Part shown: one piece after another, positions 5,617 to 12,833 of the stretch
Numbering within the stretch: position 1 is the first letter of the stretch
Layout: each line of letters opens with the position of its first letter
Assembly: GCA_937916355.1 (NCBI GenBank)
Contig: CALFTM010000051.1
Location: 1-19,015, forward strand
Direction of reading: 5' to 3'
Origin: an uncultured Bacteroidales bacterium
GTDB taxonomy: Bacteria > Bacteroidota > Bacteroidia > Bacteroidales > Paludibacteraceae
DNA length: 19,015 bases
Translations under genes and position numbers: made by a program
Notes under the pieces: generated by a model
What the model was told of the DNA's origin: nothing
What the model saw: only the letters and a program-made list of their open reading frames with translations
Databases searched by the model: none

Positions 5617-5919
5617 TTAATTAAAATTAATATCTTTAAATCGTGGTCGTTCGTCAATAATTTCTAAATTTAAACCAGGTGCAAAATTCTTTTTATTACT
5701 GAACCAACGTTTGTAGTCATTTACTGTTCTATTTGTACTAGGTGTATCATATCCTGCATCTGTTAAATAAACCTTTTTATTTTTCCAATCTACTGTGCAA
5801 ATAGTATTACCAAAATAAGTAAAATATTGTACTTCACAATTTTGTGAGAAATACATTGCATGGTTTCCAACTTTTTTATTATTATTTGCATTTACTAAAG
5901 TTTCAACTGCTTTTAACAT
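5617..5919 (-). CDS. Small phage-type protein of unknown function
   Basis: A 100-residue protein with an N-terminal helix followed by a YFTYFGNTICTVDWKNKKVYL strand region and TDAGYDTPSTNRTVNDYKRW. The pattern Y-x-x-Y-G/N-T-x-I-x-x, then S/T-x-T-x-x-x, is one I associate with small conserved proteins of phage early regions, whose function is unknown. This match is loose. It has AAAGGGG nine bases before the ATG and its own promoter at 5948-5989, and is separated from the integrase by that gene's promoter. Confidence 0.6.
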   Translation of the reverse strand: MLKAVETLVNANNNKKVGNHAMYFSQNCEVQYFTYFGNTICTVDWKNKKVYLTDAGYDTPSTNRTVNDYKRWFSNKKNFAPGLNLEIIDERPRFKDINFN

Positions 5920-5947
5920 AATATCAAACCCCTTTATAATTTATTTT

Positions 5948-5989
5948 GTACATTACATTATATGTACGATAGAGGAATTTTATTCCTCT
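5948..5989 (-). promoter_or_regulatory. Double-dyad promoter
   Basis: TATAAT (5957-5962) within arms GTACAT/ATGTAC (5948-5967), box TATCG (5967-5971), then dyad AGAGGAAT/ATTCCTCT (5971-5989). There is no convincing -35. It drives the gene starting at 5919. Confidence 0.55.
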
Positions 5990-5998
5990 TTTGTTTAA

Positions 5999-6154
5999 TT
6001 AATATTCAAAATCTTCATGGTCATAACAATCATAGTCGTTATCAATCATGTCTAATATTTTATCAAAACTATATCCATGTCGACTTAAATCTTCAAATTT
6101 GTCTAAAACACAATCAAATTTTGCCATTGAGTCTAAACTAGTCATTCTTAACAT
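5999..6154 (-). CDS. Small acidic protein, 51 residues
   Basis: The frame reads MLRMTSLDSMAKFDCVLDKF and ends in a strongly acidic tail (IDNDYDCYDHEDFEY). Shine-Dalgarno AAAGGGG lies nine bases before the ATG, and a double-dyad promoter at 6188-6232 precedes it, so it has the full set of signals seen at the other array genes. No family is recognised. Small acidic proteins of this size in phage early regions sometimes mimic DNA or bind host enzymes, but nothing here proves that role. Confidence 0.6.
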   Translation of the reverse strand: MLRMTSLDSMAKFDCVLDKFEDLSRHGYSFDKILDMIDNDYDCYDHEDFEY

Positions 6155-6187
6155 AATATCTACCCCTTTATCATATGTAATTGTTTT

Positions 6188-6232
6188 GTCATATGTTATA
6201 TTATATGACCGATACTAGCATTATATGCTAGT
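6188..6232 (-). promoter_or_regulatory. Double-dyad promoter
   Basis: TATAAT (6200-6205) within arms GTCATAT/ATATGAC (6188-6209), box TATCGG (6209-6214), then dyad ACTAGCAT/ATGCTAGT (6214-6232). This upstream dyad shares nothing with the AGAGG-type arms at other junctions, and includes the stop codon of the previous gene. It drives the gene starting at 6154. Confidence 0.55.
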
Positions 6233-6488
6233 TATTTCTTAAAATCTCATTAATAAATGCAATTTCTACTGCCCATAGTGGGGGTAAATCCTCTGCTGCT
6301 CGTTCTTCATCTTGGTCAATAAGAGTATCTAACCAACCTGCTAGTGCATTATCAACACCATCTGCGTACCATCTAATTCCATTATCAAACGTATATCTGT
6401 TGCAATTACTATCATATTCCATTTTGCACCAAAATTCTTCTGCAATTTGTACTAATAATCCTCTTTTTACTGTTTCAACATTAAACAT
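6228..6488 (-). CDS. Small protein of unknown function
   Basis: An 86-residue acidic protein (MFNVETVKRGLL at the start, IAFINEILRNN at the end) with a Trp-rich middle: FWCKMEYDSNCNRY, GIRWYADG, ALAGWLDTLIDQDEERAAEDL, PPLWAVE. The C-terminal third looks helical. I recognise no family. AAAGGAG lies upstream of the ATG at the usual distance for this block, and its own promoter is at 6517-6557. The stop codon (TAG) lies inside the dyad of the next promoter. Confidence 0.58.
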   Translation of the reverse strand: MFNVETVKRGLLVQIAEEFWCKMEYDSNCNRYTFDNGIRWYADGVDNALAGWLDTLIDQDEERAAEDLPPLWAVEIAFINEILRNN

Positions 6489-6516
6489 ATTATCAACTCT
6501 CCTTTATTGTTCTTTA

Positions 6517-6557
6517 TGTGTTTATTATAACACACGATAGGGGTAATTACAACCCCT
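6517..6557 (-). promoter_or_regulatory. Double-dyad promoter with a fair -35
   Basis: TTGTAA (6547-6552), 17 bp, TATAAT (6524-6529). The -10 is flanked by TGTGTT/AACACA (6517-6534), the -35 by AGGGGT/ACCCCT (6539-6557), and TATCG lies between them. It drives the gene starting at 6488. Confidence 0.6.
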
Positions 6558-6560
6558 GTA

Positions 6561-6875
6561 TTAATAATTTTCTAAAGTATTTTGAATTTCTCTTAATTTA
6601 TCTAGTATTTTTGCTTTATTCATTCTTTTTGCTTCAAGTAAATATGTCACTAAATCTTCAATCTCATTATATGCACTTGTATTCTGAGAATATAACGCAT
6701 CTGAGTGTAATTGTTCTTCTTCAAATGCCTCCTGCCAATATTTTGCGTCTGATACTTCAAGTTTAGTTGTATTATTCATCATATTATCTAATGCTCTAAA
6801 ATCATTATAATTCATAACATCTTCAAAATCTTTAATTTCACTTGCCCAATTACCATTACTTAATAAGTATTTCAT
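6561..6875 (-). CDS. Small acidic helical protein of unknown function
   Basis: A 104-residue protein, acidic and mostly helical: MKYLLSNGNWASEIKDFEDV, then a Met/Asn-rich stretch and a long C-terminal helix (YNEIEDLVTYLLEAKRMNKA, ILDKLREIQNTLENY). No domain is recognised. AAAGGGG lies eight to nine bases before the ATG. The gene is monocistronic with a double-dyad promoter at 6904-6943. It is one of several consecutive genes of similar size and composition here, which looks like an early-region accessory cluster. Confidence 0.58.
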   Translation of the reverse strand: MKYLLSNGNWASEIKDFEDVMNYNDFRALDNMMNNTTKLEVSDAKYWQEAFEEEQLHSDALYSQNTSAYNEIEDLVTYLLEAKRMNKAKILDKLREIQNTLENY

Positions 6876-6903
6876 ATTAACATCCCCTTTAATTTGTTTT
6901 CTT

Positions 6904-6943
6904 GATACATTATATGTATCAGATAAGAGGTTTAGAACCTCTT
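6904..6943 (-). promoter_or_regulatory. Double-dyad promoter
   Basis: TATAAT (6909-6914) within arms GATACAT/ATGTATC separated by three bases (6904-6920), box ATCTG, then dyad AAGAGGTT/AACCTCTT (6925-6943). The weak -35 TTCTAA sits in the apex at 17 bp. It drives the gene starting at 6875. Confidence 0.58.
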
Positions 6944-6954
6944 TTTAAAACTTT

Positions 6955-7161
6955 TTACATTTCAATGTATAGAATAAAATCTAACATATCTGCAAATGCT
7001 CCATCCCACTTTTCTTTTAGTGCTTGGTATGACTCTTCATCTAATTCATTTATTGCATTTAATAATCTACCATAGAATCCTTGTGAATAACTTAACTCTT
7101 CAATTCCATTTAAAATTTCTTCAAAACTTAATTTTTTATTTTCAATAAAAGGTGTCAACAT
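6955..7161 (-). CDS. Small acidic protein of unknown function
   Basis: A 68-residue protein beginning MLTPFIENKKLSFEEILNGI and ending in WDGAFADMLDFILYIEM; it appears helical and acidic. Starts further upstream (ATG at 7167, TTG at 7179) exist. The ATG at 7161 fits best because GAGAGG lies ten bases before it, matching the spacing at the other genes. No family is recognised. It has its own double-dyad promoter at 7190-7240. Confidence 0.55.
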   Translation of the reverse strand: MLTPFIENKKLSFEEILNGIEELSYSQGFYGRLLNAINELDEESYQALKEKWDGAFADMLDFILYIEM

Positions 7162-7189
7162 AAACATCAATCCTCTCAATTTTTTATTT

Positions 7190-7240
7190 GATACATTATA
7201 TTATATGTATCCGATAGGGAGAATAGAACAACTATTCTCC
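7190..7240 (-). promoter_or_regulatory. Double-dyad promoter
   Basis: Two overlapping TATAAT boxes (7195-7200, 7200-7205) within arms GATACAT/ATGTATC (7190-7211), box TATCGG (7211-7216), then dyad GGAGAATAG/CTATTCTCC (7218-7240), which contains the stop codon of the previous gene. It drives the gene starting at 7161. Confidence 0.58.
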
Positions 7241-7570
7241 TAAAATTTCAATTTCATCTAATGAATAATTAGAATTTAAGAACCCTGTAATCCAATGGAA
7301 TACATAATGTTTATTCCCTGTAATAACTTGTGTATAATCATCATTATCATAATCTTGTTTATACATTAAAATATATTCATCATCTTCATTATATAGTACT
7401 AATTGACTTTGAAAAGTATCGTCAATATTAATATATCTTAATACTCCTGTTTCTTTTAAAATTAAGTCTTTCATTAAGTCCATTGCCTCTTTATAGTATT
7501 CTGTTTCATTTTCAATATCATTGTCACTTAACATATCAAAATAATAATATACACTTTTTACATTTTCCAT
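7232..7570 (-). CDS. Small acidic protein of unknown function
   Basis: A 112-residue protein rich in Asp, Glu and Tyr (MENVKSVYYYFDMLSDNDIE, then ETEYYKEAMDLMKDL, VLYNEDDEYILMYKQDYDND). The middle looks like alternating strands and the C terminus carries HYVFHWITGFLNSNYSLDEI. The ATG at 7570 is preferred to a GTG at 7579 that overlaps the Shine-Dalgarno (AAAGAGA). No family is recognised. It has the best consensus promoter of the block, at 7609-7637, so it may be highly expressed. Confidence 0.58.
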   Translation of the reverse strand: MENVKSVYYYFDMLSDNDIENETEYYKEAMDLMKDLILKETGVLRYINIDDTFQSQLVLYNEDDEYILMYKQDYDNDDYTQVITGNKHYVFHWITGFLNSNYSLDEIEILGE

Positions 7571-7608
7571 ACTTATCACTCTCTTTCAGTAATTTATCTT
7601 ACACTTTT

Positions 7609-7645
7609 ATTATATTACATACGGGGTAAAATGTCAACCCCGTAT
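7609..7645 (-). promoter_or_regulatory. Near-consensus sigma70 promoter
   Basis: TTGACA (7632-7637), exactly 17 bp, TATAAT (7609-7614), read leftward. Nine-base arms ATACGGGGT/ACCCCGTAT (7619-7645) place the -35 in the loop. The box TATCGG and the -10 dyad are absent. It is closely similar to the ORF-less promoter at 2225-2260. Confidence 0.75.
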
Positions 7646-7655
7646 TTAAACTTTT

Positions 7656-7910
7656 TTATTTTTGTGTTTCTCTTGCTTGTATTCTAATTTTATCTAATTC
7701 TTCCTGTATTTCATTAAATTCTTTCCACTCTACCATTTTATATAGAATAGAGTTATAATGATGAATATCAATCATTTTATTTCTCACATCTGTATACATA
7801 TTACTATCATATTCAGTAATTGCTTCTAATATACCTAATTGTTTGTTTAATTCTTTTAAAATTCCTTTTAACTGATTTACACTAAAATTTGACTCAACAT
7901 AATTCTTCAT
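7656..7910 (-). CDS. Small helical protein of unknown function
   Basis: An 84-residue, helical, charged protein (MKNYVESNFSVNQLKGILKE, NKQLGILEAITEYDSNMYTD, MVEWKEFNEIQEELDKIRIQ). It looks like a two-helix coiled-coil hairpin. AAAGGA lies about ten bases before the ATG. It is the first gene of the leftward array, with a -10 TATAAT at 7944-7949 and a weak -35 (GTATAC at 7967-7972). No family is recognised. Confidence 0.58.
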   Translation of the reverse strand: MKNYVESNFSVNQLKGILKELNKQLGILEAITEYDSNMYTDVRNKMIDIHHYNSILYKMVEWKEFNEIQEELDKIRIQARETQK

Positions 7911-7943
7911 ATCATCAATTCCTTTCTTTATCTTTCTAATACT

Positions 7944-7972
7944 ATTATACTACTTTCTACTGATTTGTATAC
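7944..7972 (-). promoter_or_regulatory. Promoter of the first array gene
   Basis: TATAAT (7944-7949) with GTATAC 17 bp upstream (7967-7972), read leftward. No dyad is seen, unlike the other junctions. This is the last signal of the AT-rich type before the boundary. Confidence 0.4.
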
Positions 7973-7995
7973 CTCTTTTTTAATTTTTTTCTCAG

Positions 7996-8209
<214 letters not shown>

Positions 8210-9127
8210 TCACATCTGCAAAACTTTTTCAGACAAACTCTTAAACTGCTTTTTAATATAGTGCTTAAACTCAGGTGAATCGACAACCTCCACCTCATGG
8301 AGCAGTCCCATCACGAAACGACCGACACCCTTGAAATTGCTGACATACGTGTCGAGCAACCAATGATTTTCATCCAACTGCGTTATGTACTTCTCGGATA
8401 GCGGATACTCCTCTACCAACAGATTGCGTGCCATCACAGACAATTTCAGTTTCACCCTTTGGGGTTCGCCATAATCGGAGATTCTGAAAAAATCTATCAC
8501 CCCCTTCTGATGCAAAGCCTCAAACTGCCAATCCTTTTCCATGATCCTCACAGAACCCACTCTTGCAACATTAAAGAGCTTGTTCTTCCTGTCTTCCACG
8601 TCAAAGCACCACATCTGCACATAGTCGGTCGTAAAGCCTAACACCTCCACCACCCTGTTTCTCACCACATTTGAATGGGAGGAGGAGTAATTTTCCAACA
8701 CCACCTGTTTTTTGTTTTTTATGGACTCTCCGATCTGTTCTACATTGACAGCTCTTTGCGAATCCACGACACACTTGGCAAGCGACGTGTTGTTATACAA
8801 TGCGACCAATTTCCTACGAAGGTTTTCCTTCAAAACATTGGTGTCGCTCAGTCCATCTATCAGTTGGTTGAATATATGCACCTCTTCTTCCGTAAAATAT
8901 ATCAACTGCGAGACATCCCTGAAAAAAGCACTCTCCTTACAGAGTCTCGGCACTTTTTTCTGGCTTTCGTCCACAACGAAACCGGCATTCTTAAAAGAGT
9001 TGACATACCGATAAACCGAACGGGGGGAGGTTTTGAGTTTTTGGGCAATCTCCTCGATTGTATGGTGATGTGGATCCATCATGCAGATCATCACTTTTAG
9101 CATTCTCTCTATTTTCGGCTGATCCAT
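8210..9127 (-). CDS. WYL-domain-type transcriptional regulator
   Basis: A 305-residue protein. Residues 1-55 form a helix-turn-helix (HTIEEIAQKLKTSPRSVYRY, then VNSFKNAGFVV), as in DeoR/HTH_11-type regulators. A middle helical region (about 60-120) links to a C-terminal half of the WYL type: the stretch around VLENYSSSHSNVVRNRVVEV, then MWCFDVEDRKNKLFNVARVG, and a C-terminal WCX-like segment. Such proteins often control DNA-damage or defence genes through a nucleic-acid or ligand signal. No Shine-Dalgarno is seen, in keeping with Bacteroidota. It lies directly beyond the recQ terminator and is the first gene on the right side of the boundary. Confidence 0.8.
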   Translation of the reverse strand: MDQPKIERMLKVMICMMDPHHHTIEEIAQKLKTSPRSVYRYVNSFKNAGFVVDESQKKVPRLCKESAFFRDVSQLIYFTEEEVHIFNQLIDGLSDTNVLKENLRRKLVALYNNTSLAKCVVDSQRAVNVEQIGESIKNKKQVVLENYSSSHSNVVRNRVVEVLGFTTDYVQMWCFDVEDRKNKLFNVARVGSVRIMEKDWQFEALHQKGVIDFFRISDYGEPQRVKLKLSVMARNLLVEEYPLSEKYITQLDENHWLLDTYVSNFKGVGRFVMGLLHEVEVVDSPEFKHYIKKQFKSLSEKVLQM

Positions 9128-9142
9128 TTTTATTCTATGAGT

Positions 9143-9174
9143 TAAAAAAAGAGGCTGACATTTAGGCAGCCTCT
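9143..9174 (-). terminator. Intrinsic terminator of recQ
   Basis: AGAGGCTG and CAGCCTCT form an 8-bp stem (9150-9157, 9167-9174) followed, in the leftward direction, by seven T residues. It lies 50 bases after the recQ stop and separates recQ from the WYL regulator. Confidence 0.85.
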
Positions 9175-9226
9175 CTTTGATGAAAAAATCCCTGTGAAGA
9201 TGATGCTTCTATAAAAAGCAACATCA

Positions 9227-11422
9227 TTAGTTTCCTACCTCTGAAATAAATTTAATTCTCACCAATCGGATCTCCTGCTCGGTGAAATCATCTTCGCCCA
9301 ACTCCTTAAGAGCGGCGTTGATGTCGTCCGAGTCTGCCTCATCACGGAAATATTCGAAAATATCACTCACCTTGTCCTCATCCATTATCTCATTCAAGAA
9401 ATAATTGATATTGATTTTCGTACCCGAATAGACGATTGATTCGATCTCGTCCAACAACTCGTCAAACTCGATACCTTGCGACTCCGCAATATCGTCCAAT
9501 GCGATTTTCCTATCTATCGCACGAATGATGGATATTTTCTTTTCAGACTTCTTCGGCACTGAAATCACCCTCAAATCCTCCGGGCGTTCAATCTCATTCT
9601 CCTGCACGTGTGTTCTGATCAATGAGACGAAATCCTCTCCATATTTCTTCGCCTTACCCATACCGACACCCGGAATGTTGGCAAGCTCCTCGATTGTAAC
9701 AGGATATGTGGTAGCCATCGCCTCCAAAGATGGGTCTTGGAAAATCACAAATGCAGGAAGTTCCAACTTCTTGGAGTACTTCTTCCGCAAATCCTTCAAC
9801 ATTGAAAACAAAGTCGGGTCGACCGCACATGCGCTTCCACTCTTGATTGGTGCGTCATCCACCTCCTCGTCCGACTCCTCATTTTCTCTTACAATCTCGA
9901 ATGTCTTAGGATTCTTCAAGAATGCCTTTCCGGCTTCTGTCACTTTCAGAATACCATAATTTTCGACATTTTTCACAAGATACTTAGACATCAACGCTTT
10001 TTCAATCACGTTCTGCCATGTCTTTTCACTCTCATCCTTTCCTTCACCAAATGTGTCAATCTCTTCATCATGGCCAAAAGACTTAACATCCGCAGTCTCT
10101 TTCCCCATAACGACATCAATCACATACTCGGACTTAAATTTCTCTTTTAAAGCCAAGACCGTCTCTAAGACAGTACACAACAAATTCTTTGCATCCACCT
10201 GTTTCTTTGGATTTAAACAATTATCACAATTTCCACAATTATCTTTCTTATACTCTTCACCAAAATAGTGAAGCAATACCCTTCTTCGACAAACCGTCGA
10301 CTCCGCATAACTGGCGATGTCCTGCAAAAGCAATTTTCCAATCTCCTGTTCTGCCACCGGCTTGCCTTGGGTGAATTTTTCTAATTTCTGCAAATCGCTA
10401 TTAGAATAGAATGCGACACAATGTCCCTCTCCGCCATCACGGCCCACACGACCCGTCTCCTGATAATACCCCTCCAGACTCTTCGGAATATCATAGTGGA
10501 TGACAAAACGAACATCGGGCTTGTCGATTCCCATTCCAAATGCGATGGTAGCAACTATCACCTGCGCCTTCTCCATCAAGAAGGCATCTTGGTTTCCTGA
10601 ACGAACCGAACTTTCCATTCCGGCATGGTATGGAAGTGCCTTAATACCATTAAGATTCAGCATTTCAGCAAGTTCCTCAACCTTTTTTCTGTTCAGGCAA
10701 TATACAATACCCGATTTTCCACCCTCCGATTTTATGTATTTGACAATCTCCTTGTCGACATCCTTTGTTTTCGGACGTACTTCATAATACAAATTCGGAC
10801 GGTCGAATGAAGAACGGAAGAAGGCAGCATCGTTCATCTCCAAATTCTTTTGGATGTCTTGCTGAACCTTCGGTGTCGCACTCGCAGTAAGGGCGACCAC
10901 AGCGGCCTTCTGACCGATATGGTTGATGGTCGGACGAATCTGGCGGTACTCCGGACGGAAATCATGCCCCCATTCAGATATACATTGCGCCTCGTCGACC
11001 GCGTAGAAAGAGATCTTCACATTCCTCAAAAACTCTACATTCTCCTCCTTGGTGAGCGACTCCGGTGCGACATAGAGCAACTTGGTGCGCCCTGAAAGCA
11101 CATCAGTCTTCACCGCATCAATAGACGCTTTATTAAGAGACGAGTTGATGAAATGCGCCACTCCATCCACCTCACTGAAATTCCTCATCGCATCGACCTG
11201 ATTCTTCATCAGTGCTATGAGCGGAGAAATGACAATGGCAGTACCCTCCATCAATAAAGATGGGAGCTGATAACACAAAGATTTACCACTTCCTGTTGGC
11301 ATTAAGACAAACGTGTCCTTGCCATCAAGCACACTCCTCACAATCGCCTCCTGATTCCCTTTGAACGAATCAAAACCGAAGTGTAACTTTAATAGTTCCG
11401 TAAGTTTATCCGCTTTCTCCAT
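9227..11422 (-). CDS. recQ: ATP-dependent DNA helicase RecQ
   Basis: A 731-residue 3'-5' DNA helicase for recombination and repair. Walker A is TGSGKS (43-48). Motif II reads DEAQ (143-146) instead of the usual DEAH, inside the RecQ signature CISEWGHDFRPEYR. Motif III is TASATP (179-184), and motifs V-VI are ATIAFGMGIDKPDVRFV and QETGRVGRDG. The RQC zinc site is C378, C396, C399 and C402. An HRDC domain covers about 535-610. About 110 residues follow it, an acidic helical C-terminal extension longer than in E. coli RecQ. No Shine-Dalgarno is present; a Bacteroidota -7 box TATATTTG is at 11501-11508. Its neighbour upstream is clpX. Confidence 0.97.
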   Translation of the reverse strand: MEKADKLTELLKLHFGFDSFKGNQEAIVRSVLDGKDTFVLMPTGSGKSLCYQLPSLLMEGTAIVISPLIALMKNQVDAMRNFSEVDGVAHFINSSLNKASIDAVKTDVLSGRTKLLYVAPESLTKEENVEFLRNVKISFYAVDEAQCISEWGHDFRPEYRQIRPTINHIGQKAAVVALTASATPKVQQDIQKNLEMNDAAFFRSSFDRPNLYYEVRPKTKDVDKEIVKYIKSEGGKSGIVYCLNRKKVEELAEMLNLNGIKALPYHAGMESSVRSGNQDAFLMEKAQVIVATIAFGMGIDKPDVRFVIHYDIPKSLEGYYQETGRVGRDGGEGHCVAFYSNSDLQKLEKFTQGKPVAEQEIGKLLLQDIASYAESTVCRRRVLLHYFGEEYKKDNCGNCDNCLNPKKQVDAKNLLCTVLETVLALKEKFKSEYVIDVVMGKETADVKSFGHDEEIDTFGEGKDESEKTWQNVIEKALMSKYLVKNVENYGILKVTEAGKAFLKNPKTFEIVRENEESDEEVDDAPIKSGSACAVDPTLFSMLKDLRKKYSKKLELPAFVIFQDPSLEAMATTYPVTIEELANIPGVGMGKAKKYGEDFVSLIRTHVQENEIERPEDLRVISVPKKSEKKISIIRAIDRKIALDDIAESQGIEFDELLDEIESIVYSGTKININYFLNEIMDEDKVSDIFEYFRDEADSDDINAALKELGEDDFTEQEIRLVRIKFISEVGN

Positions 11423-11500
11423 AACACTAATTATTAAAAAAAACTTTCAATACGATTTGAGAACTTTCATTTTTACCTTACTTGCAAATAAGCACATTCA

Positions 11501-11508
11501 CAAATATA
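11501..11508 (-). promoter_or_regulatory. Bacteroidota -7 box of recQ
   Basis: Read leftward, TATATTTG matches the Bacteroidota -7 consensus TAnnTTTG exactly. The -33 position holds TTTT instead of TTTG. It lies about 80 bases before the recQ start in the 157-base gap after clpX. Confidence 0.5.
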
Positions 11509-11579
11509 GGGAATAATGATGAAAAAAAATATTTTATGAGAAAAATTAATCTCAAATTCACATTTTTTTTCTCCCAACT

Positions 11580-12812
11580 TTAAGCATCACGCAGACTCTC
11601 CCAATTGGTGTTTTTCATACGCTCCTTGGCGTAGTCCAACGTGATCACCTTCTTTTTCTCATTTGAAGACGGAACATCGAACATGACATCCAGCATGATG
11701 GTCTCCACTATCGAACGGAGTCCTCGGGCTCCCAGTTTGAAATCGACTGCCGTCTCAACGATATAATCCAAAACCTCATCTTCGAAAACCAACTCCACAT
11801 CGTCCATCTTGAATATCTTGACATATTGTCTGATGATGGAGTTCTTAGGCTCTGTCAAAATGCGGCGCAACGCTTTTCCGTCCAATTGCTCCAAATGGCA
11901 CAAAAGAGGAAGACGGCCAATGATTTCGGGTATCAGACCGAATGATTTCAAATCCTTGGGCGTTACATATTGGATGATATTGTTCATATCCAATGTCGAC
12001 TGCTTTTTTGAGGCGGCATATCCGACCACCTTCGTATTGAGGCGGTGGGCGATGCGCTGCTCGATACCATCGAATGCTCCTCCACATACGAAAAGGATAT
12101 TTTTAGTATCTACCGCAATCATCTTCTGGTCGGGATGTTTACGTCCTCCTTGTGGCGGAACGTTCACAATCGAACCTTCCAACAATTTCAGCAATCCTTG
12201 CTGGACACCCTCTCCACTCACATCCCTTGTGATGGACGGATTGTCTCCTTTTCGAGCGATTTTATCAATCTCATCAATGAAAACAATTCCTCTCTCTGCA
12301 AGTTTGACATTATAGTCGGCCGCTTGAAGTAGTCTCGTCAGAATGCTCTCAATATCTTCTCCTACATATCCTGCCTCCGTCAGCACCGTCGCATCGACAA
12401 TGGCAAACGGAACTTTCAGCAACTTTGCAACGGTCTTCGCCAAAAGGGTCTTACCAGTTCCTGTAGCTCCGACCATGATGATGTTAGACTTTTCAATCTC
12501 CACATCATCATCCTCAACCGACTGGAGCAATCTTTTGTAGTGGTTGTAGACTGCCACCGAAAGTGTCTTCTTAGCATTGTCCTGTCCAATCACATACTGA
12601 TCCAAAAACTCCTTGATCTCCTTCGGCTTCGGAACTTCCGACAGCGAGACTTGTGAGTCATCCGCCTCACGCCCCTTATTGAAAGAGATTATATCGCCAG
12701 CCTGCTTGATACACTCATCACAGATACAAGCCCCGCCCATACCAGAAATGAGCAAACCGACATTCTGACTGGGACGACCGCAAAAACTACATTTATCAGT
12801 TGTTTTAGCCAT
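11580..12812 (-). CDS. clpX: ClpX, ATPase subunit of the Clp protease
   Basis: A 410-residue AAA+ unfoldase that feeds substrates to ClpP. The N-terminal zinc-binding domain has C8, C11, C31 and C34. Walker A is GATGTGKT (114-121) and Walker B lies in GIVFIDEIDK (174-183). The pore loop GYVG (147-150) and the RKH loop (in GGRKHPDQK) are present, as is sensor 2 in LGARGLRSI. All catalytic features are intact. The gene starts 22 bases after clpP ends and must be cotranscribed with it. No Shine-Dalgarno is seen. The order tig-clpP-clpX is common in bacteria. Confidence 0.98.
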   Translation of the reverse strand: MAKTTDKCSFCGRPSQNVGLLISGMGGACICDECIKQAGDIISFNKGREADDSQVSLSEVPKPKEIKEFLDQYVIGQDNAKKTLSVAVYNHYKRLLQSVEDDDVEIEKSNIIMVGATGTGKTLLAKTVAKLLKVPFAIVDATVLTEAGYVGEDIESILTRLLQAADYNVKLAERGIVFIDEIDKIARKGDNPSITRDVSGEGVQQGLLKLLEGSIVNVPPQGGRKHPDQKMIAVDTKNILFVCGGAFDGIEQRIAHRLNTKVVGYAASKKQSTLDMNNIIQYVTPKDLKSFGLIPEIIGRLPLLCHLEQLDGKALRRILTEPKNSIIRQYVKIFKMDDVELVFEDEVLDYIVETAVDFKLGARGLRSIVETIMLDVMFDVPSSNEKKKVITLDYAKERMKNTNWESLRDA

Positions 12813-12833
12813 ATACCTTATATCTCCTCAATA

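Noticed and set aside
1260..6943. CRISPR array suggested by recurring AGAGGTT..AACCTCT hairpins
   Set aside because: The repeats are short, hundreds of bases apart, differ between sites and flank genes rather than uniform spacers. There are no cas genes.
1233..7240. Integron attC sites, because variable-arm inverted repeats separate genes near a tyrosine recombinase
   Set aside because: The RYYYAAC/GTTRRRY core sites are absent, the recombinase lacks a recognisable IntI-specific insertion, and each unit has its own promoter. The dyads also contain the promoter -10.
8675..9100. A 141-codon plus-strand frame opposite the WYL regulator
   Set aside because: It has no start signals, and the opposite strand has a clear helix-turn-helix protein. 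It is a shadow frame.
11809..12315. A 168-codon plus-strand frame opposite clpX
   Set aside because: clpX is certain on the minus strand with all motifs, and the antisense frame shows no domain.
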